Shown here one piece after another: positions 61,079-64,000 of a DNA stretch of 64,000 bases. Location of the stretch: positions 1 to 64,000 of the forward strand of contig NZ_JRJE01000003.1 in NCBI RefSeq assembly GCF_000763295.1. Direction: 5' to 3'. The notes beneath the pieces are model-generated. The model was not told the origin of the DNA, searched no databases, and was given only the letters and a program-made list of their open reading frames with translations. Position 1 is the first letter of the stretch, and the number at the start of each line of letters is the position of its first letter. This stretch comes from Thalassospira australica. Its GTDB lineage: Bacteria > Pseudomonadota > Alphaproteobacteria > Rhodospirillales > Thalassospiraceae. The position numbers were made by a program, and so were the translations under genes.

Positions 61079-61879
61079 GTGAGACAACTTTTCGTTTTCG
61101 TTTGCTTTTTGATGTTGCTAAGCCCCTCTCTCAAGGCTTGGGAAACCTTGCATATCTTTGCTGACGATAACGCCATACCAAAGAACTGGCTTGACGAAAA
61201 CGGCACCCCACAGGGCATCAATATCGAAGTCTTGCAAGAAGTCACCCGGCGCACCGGAATTGAATTCACATATTCATTTGTCCCGTGGAATCGGGCCTAT
61301 GAATCCGCCCGCAAAGGCTGGGGCGGGATTATCGGCCTGTCAAAAACACAGGAACGGAAAATCACCTTTGATTACAGCCAACCGATGTATTTCGACGAAC
61401 TGGTTTTTGTGACCAGCCGCGACAATGTGTTTTCTTTTACCGGTCTAGACAACATGCGCGGTTACACCATCGGGGTAAAGCGCGGGGCATCATATGGCGA
61501 CGACTTTGAACTTGCCCGCGAGCTTGGATTGCTCAGTATCCTTGAATCCCCTGACCGGGCGGGTCAGATGCTGATGCTTTCACAGGGACGCGTAGACGCT
61601 GTTCTTCTCAGTCCGGGGAAAATTGCCTTTGCAAGTGTCATGGCAAGCAATGACTGGCTGACCGACCATCTGGACGAATTCGTGATCGTCTCACCTGCCT
61701 ATAAGCTTGACCCAAACTATCTTGGAATCCCCAAGATACTGGGCAAAAGCCACCTGATTGCACCGATCAACACAGCACTGGCAGAAATCTTTGAAGATGG
61801 AACCCACGAACGCATCGTTAAGCGCGTGACAGACGCTGCAGTGCGCGACATTCAATCAAGCCCCCCACAGGTCAATTAA
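61079..61879 (+). CDS. Orphan family-3 solute-binding protein
   Basis: 266 residues from GTG 61079 (VRQLFVFVCFLMLLSPSLKA, signal peptide) after ribosome site ggagcc; an ATG at 61043 would put 12 extra residues before the signal. The SBP_bac_3 domain has ENGTPQGINIEVLQEVTRRTG, FSFVPWNRAYESARKGWGG-like FVPWNRAYE and GVKRGASYGDDFELA. Same FxPWxR motif as the 44978 protein, so a paralogue. No permease nearby. Confidence 0.83.
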   Translation: MRQLFVFVCFLMLLSPSLKAWETLHIFADDNAIPKNWLDENGTPQGINIEVLQEVTRRTGIEFTYSFVPWNRAYESARKGWGGIIGLSKTQERKITFDYSQPMYFDELVFVTSRDNVFSFTGLDNMRGYTIGVKRGASYGDDFELARELGLLSILESPDRAGQMLMLSQGRVDAVLLSPGKIAFASVMASNDWLTDHLDEFVIVSPAYKLDPNYLGIPKILGKSHLIAPINTALAEIFEDGTHERIVKRVTDAAVRDIQSSPPQVN

Positions 61880-61927
61880 GGCGCACTCACGTTGGTTTAA
61901 CGCATGCTGCCCGTAAACGGATTACCC

Positions 61928-62893
61928 TTAGTTCAACCAAGAAGAAAGTTCGCGTGAGCTAAACCCGCCACTGCTCATGATCGGGGGATTGGTATTGCGC
62001 CTTAAGCTCGGTTCGGCTGGCTTGATGATGCTGTTGCGCTGATGCATGCCTGCAGCAGCACCAAAGTCAATCTGTGAACGCCCGACAAGATCAGCCGCCT
62101 TAATCCGCGGTGCCGATGCATTGATCGGTGTCTGGGGTGCCTGCGGGGTTTGGCTTTTTTGTCTGGTTTCGTAAATCCAGCGCAATTCCTGTTTCAGCGT
62201 CTGATATTCCGGCGTATCGGGTGCCGAATTTACTTCGCTGACAATCTGAAGTTTGACCATCTGCGGGAAACGATCAAGCCGTTCCAGCAACATGAACTTC
62301 ACACTCGGACGCACTGCATCAGAACGCATCAGCTTCATCACCAGCCGGCGATAGATATCAATACGCAGATTACCATTCGATGCGAGTTCGATGAATTCTT
62401 CAACGAATTCCCGGGCTGCCATTTTACCATCAAGCAACGCACGCAGGTTATCGCCCATCGCCCGACGATAGGCTTCGCGGATTTCAACAACGTGGTTCGA
62501 TGCCCGTGTGCGCACAAGATGGAAGGCTTCCGGGCTAAAGGCATTCTTGGTCAGAAGCTTGGCGCAATCGGCAACCAGTTCGTGTTTGGTGGCATCTGAA
62601 ACCACTTCAAACACGCCGGTAATCAGTTCCTTGCACTTGGCATGCGGCCCCATACGAATGGCAGCTGCCAGCGCCATCGGGCTTTCCGGATCCTTGGTTG
62701 CGATCACCGCCAGTGCCAAAGGATCATCATACTGCATGAGGGCAAGGTCATTGCTAAGCAAATGTTCCGGCATCAAAAGGCGCTGTTGCTTGGCCGCCCC
62801 CATAACGGTCAGGGGCTCACCACTTTGATAGCTTTCCTTGATGTTCAGAGCGTATTTCAGCCCGTCATATGAGATGCCGTGATTGCTGCGCAT
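61928..62893 (-). CDS. Conserved unknown protein, partner of the DUF2336 gene
   Basis: 321 residues, probably all helical in the first 250 (SNDLALMQYDDPLALAVIATKD, AKCKELITGVFEVVSDATKHELVADC, MAAREFVEEFIELASNGN), followed by a Pro/Gln-rich tail. No signal peptide or membrane segment. I do not recognise the family. Start ATG 62893 is 5 bp after the stop of the upstream DUF2336 gene, whose last codons (agaggactga) supply the ribosome site, so the two are coupled. Confidence 0.75.
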   Translation of the reverse strand: MRSNHGISYDGLKYALNIKESYQSGEPLTVMGAAKQQRLLMPEHLLSNDLALMQYDDPLALAVIATKDPESPMALAAAIRMGPHAKCKELITGVFEVVSDATKHELVADCAKLLTKNAFSPEAFHLVRTRASNHVVEIREAYRRAMGDNLRALLDGKMAAREFVEEFIELASNGNLRIDIYRRLVMKLMRSDAVRPSVKFMLLERLDRFPQMVKLQIVSEVNSAPDTPEYQTLKQELRWIYETRQKSQTPQAPQTPINASAPRIKAADLVGRSQIDFGAAAGMHQRNSIIKPAEPSLRRNTNPPIMSSGGFSSRELSSWLN

Positions 62894-62898
62894 GGCAC

Positions 62899-64000
62899 TC
62901 AGTCCTCTTTACGACCTTTGGATCGCCTGTCAGAGACCAAGCCTTCAAGACCGCTACTATTGCGGCCAGCACGTGGGCGCATTCTGGAACTGCGCGAAGA
63001 TGATTTTGCTTTGTTCTTTTCTTCGGCCACGTTTTCTTTTTCAACGCGCGCGCTCGAAACCGCAGGTCGCACGTCACTAAAGAAATCAATATACCAATCC
63101 ATATCGGCTGCCGCCATCGCATAGCGACCACCCGCCGCGGCACTTTCAATCGCAGATTCCGGAATGCCATTGCTGATCTGCAAAACCACAGCAGCCGGTG
63201 CAGTCATACCAGCACGCCATGCAAGTGCTGTAATCGCCCGCGCACTCCCGGAATCCAAAATCTTTGAAACGGCATTGACCGGAATTTGCGCATAATGCGC
63301 CAACGCCTGTACCACAAGCGGATCGTCGTTGCGCGACAAGGCATCAAGCACATATTGGTCGATCGTCATCTTGGCATCGGATTCTTCAACGATGTCGTTT
63401 TCAACCATTTCATGATCGGCGATTTCAACGCCCATATCACTTTCAGGACGCAACGGCATGCGGTTTTCAAACCGGGCTTTTTCAATCCGTTGACGCACGG
63501 ACTGACGCAAGGCGCGCGCAACTTCGGTACGCATCCGTCCCTGTTCCACTAGCGTGTCAAAAAGGGACGCCATGGTGAAATGGGCAATGCGACGCTGCGC
63601 CTGACGGGAAATTCGGTTCTGACCACCAAGAATATCATTTGCCGGTACATTCGGCTTCGTGGCCCTGGTTTCGGCAAGGTGCGGTGTCATCGGCACAACA
63701 TTGCGCGGCGCATCGTCAGACGACAGCAACCGGTTCAACAACCCGACTTTTTCCTTTTCGGCCTGTTGTTCGATCAGGCGCGCCTTGGCGGCGGCCTCGA
63801 TCTCGGCACGTTCGCGTTCGGCTGCAGTTTGAACAAATTCTCCGCGCCCACGCATGATATCAAGGAAATCAGAATCACTTAGAAGTTCGATATAGTCCGC
63901 GATCGAGACCCGACCGATGGCTTGAATATCCTGACGCAGACGATTGGCCGCCTGACGTGTCATATAGGGGGTATGGCCCAGTTCCTGCTCGATCAGGGCA
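62899..64000 (-). CDS. DUF2336 domain protein, 5' end outside the window
   Basis: The frame is open to the window edge: upstream of the ATG at 63961 it still reads ...ALIEQELGHTPY, in the same style, so the gene continues to the right. At least 366 residues are present. The helical repeat-rich chain (ALRQSVRQRIEKARFENRMPL, QALAHYAQIPVNAVSKIL, ITALAWRAGMTAPAAVVLQIS, WYIDFFSDV) and the GRVSIADYIELLSDSDFLDIM-like N-terminal region fit DUF2336, an alphaproteobacterial family of unknown function. The C-terminal ~50 residues are basic and disordered. Coupled to the next gene. Confidence 0.78.
   Translation of the reverse strand, partial: ALIEQELGHTPYMTRQAANRLRQDIQAIGRVSIADYIELLSDSDFLDIMRGRGEFVQTAAERERAEIEAAAKARLIEQQAEKEKVGLLNRLLSSDDAPRNVVPMTPHLAETRATKPNVPANDILGGQNRISRQAQRRIAHFTMASLFDTLVEQGRMRTEVARALRQSVRQRIEKARFENRMPLRPESDMGVEIADHEMVENDIVEESDAKMTIDQYVLDALSRNDDPLVVQALAHYAQIPVNAVSKILDSGSARAITALAWRAGMTAPAAVVLQISNGIPESAIESAAAGGRYAMAAADMDWYIDFFSDVRPAVSSARVEKENVAEEKNKAKSSSRSSRMRPRAGRNSSGLEGLVSDRRSKGRKED

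Overview
The window looks like chromosomal DNA from a marine or soil alphaproteobacterium of the Rhodospirillales, most likely Thalassospira or a close relative. This rests on an NDUFS4-like 'ETC complex I' protein, DUF2336-type proteins, a class I PHA synthase, a DNA polymerase IV with a four-cysteine N-terminal extension, an alaC-hom-glpX-recJ neighbourhood, and an enoyl-CoA hydratase / PaaI / rplM / rpsI / argC neighbourhood. The genus is an inference from gene content and protein style; no alignment was possible.

Layout. 1-1.0 kb: the end of a tyrosine-recombinase gene, apparently broken by an in-frame TGA, pointing at the 3' end of tRNA-Arg(TCT). This is probably the edge of an integrated element lying to the left. 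1.1-4.8 kb: NDUFS4-like protein, tRNA-Pro(TGG), a coupled HDAC-like/DUF192 pair, an AT-rich orphan membrane gene and an acetyltransferase. 5.0-7.9 kb: a complete thiamine-precursor uptake operon (promoter, TPP riboswitch, thiZ-thiX-thiY, terminator). 7.9-16.7 kb: assorted metabolic and unknown genes (NAPE-PLD-like hydrolase, EamA transporter, FAD oxidoreductase, metC, ChaN-like protein, SocA-domain protein, apt). Between them at 9.96-10.22 kb sits a 264-bp MITE-like element flanked by TA. 17.0-18.5 kb: motA-motB. 18.6-26.5 kb: MBL hydrolase, SAM hydrolase, a TPR/SHOCT-like/SPOR lipoprotein, a degenerate EAL-like protein, dinB and a membrane histidine kinase. 26.6-26.9 kb: three tandem tRNA-Glu(TTC) genes.

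27-36.6 kb: a run of leftward genes (alaC, hom, glpX, yegD-like, peroxiredoxin, recJ, MFS transporter) linking amino-acid biosynthesis, gluconeogenesis and DNA repair. 37-41.4 kb: OmpA-like lipoprotein, phaC and a 3-hydroxyisobutyrate-dehydrogenase-like enzyme. 41.4-43.6 kb: a two-gene unit of a cytoplasmic phospholipase-D-fold protein and a small unknown partner, preceded by a palindrome. 43.6-51.3 kb: di-haem peroxidase, orphan solute-binding protein, gamma-carbonic anhydrase, argC, a secreted protein with a possible lysozyme-like core, an acetyltransferase, and rplM-rpsI. 51.4-60.5 kb: PaaI thioesterase, two tail-anchored unknown proteins, enoyl-CoA hydratase, LysE exporter, msrQ, CoA-binding protein, OmpA lipoprotein, an MscS channel with a histone-H1-like tail, and a DJ-1/PfpI protein. 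60.6-64 kb: RHH protein, a second orphan solute-binding protein, and a DUF2336 pair, the last running off the right edge.

Most of the window is ordinary core genome. The parts most worth a second look are the PLD-like two-gene unit, the MITE-like repeat, the triple-SHOCT SPOR lipoprotein, the catalytically degenerate EAL-like protein, the H1-tailed MscS channel and the decayed integrase at tRNA-Arg.
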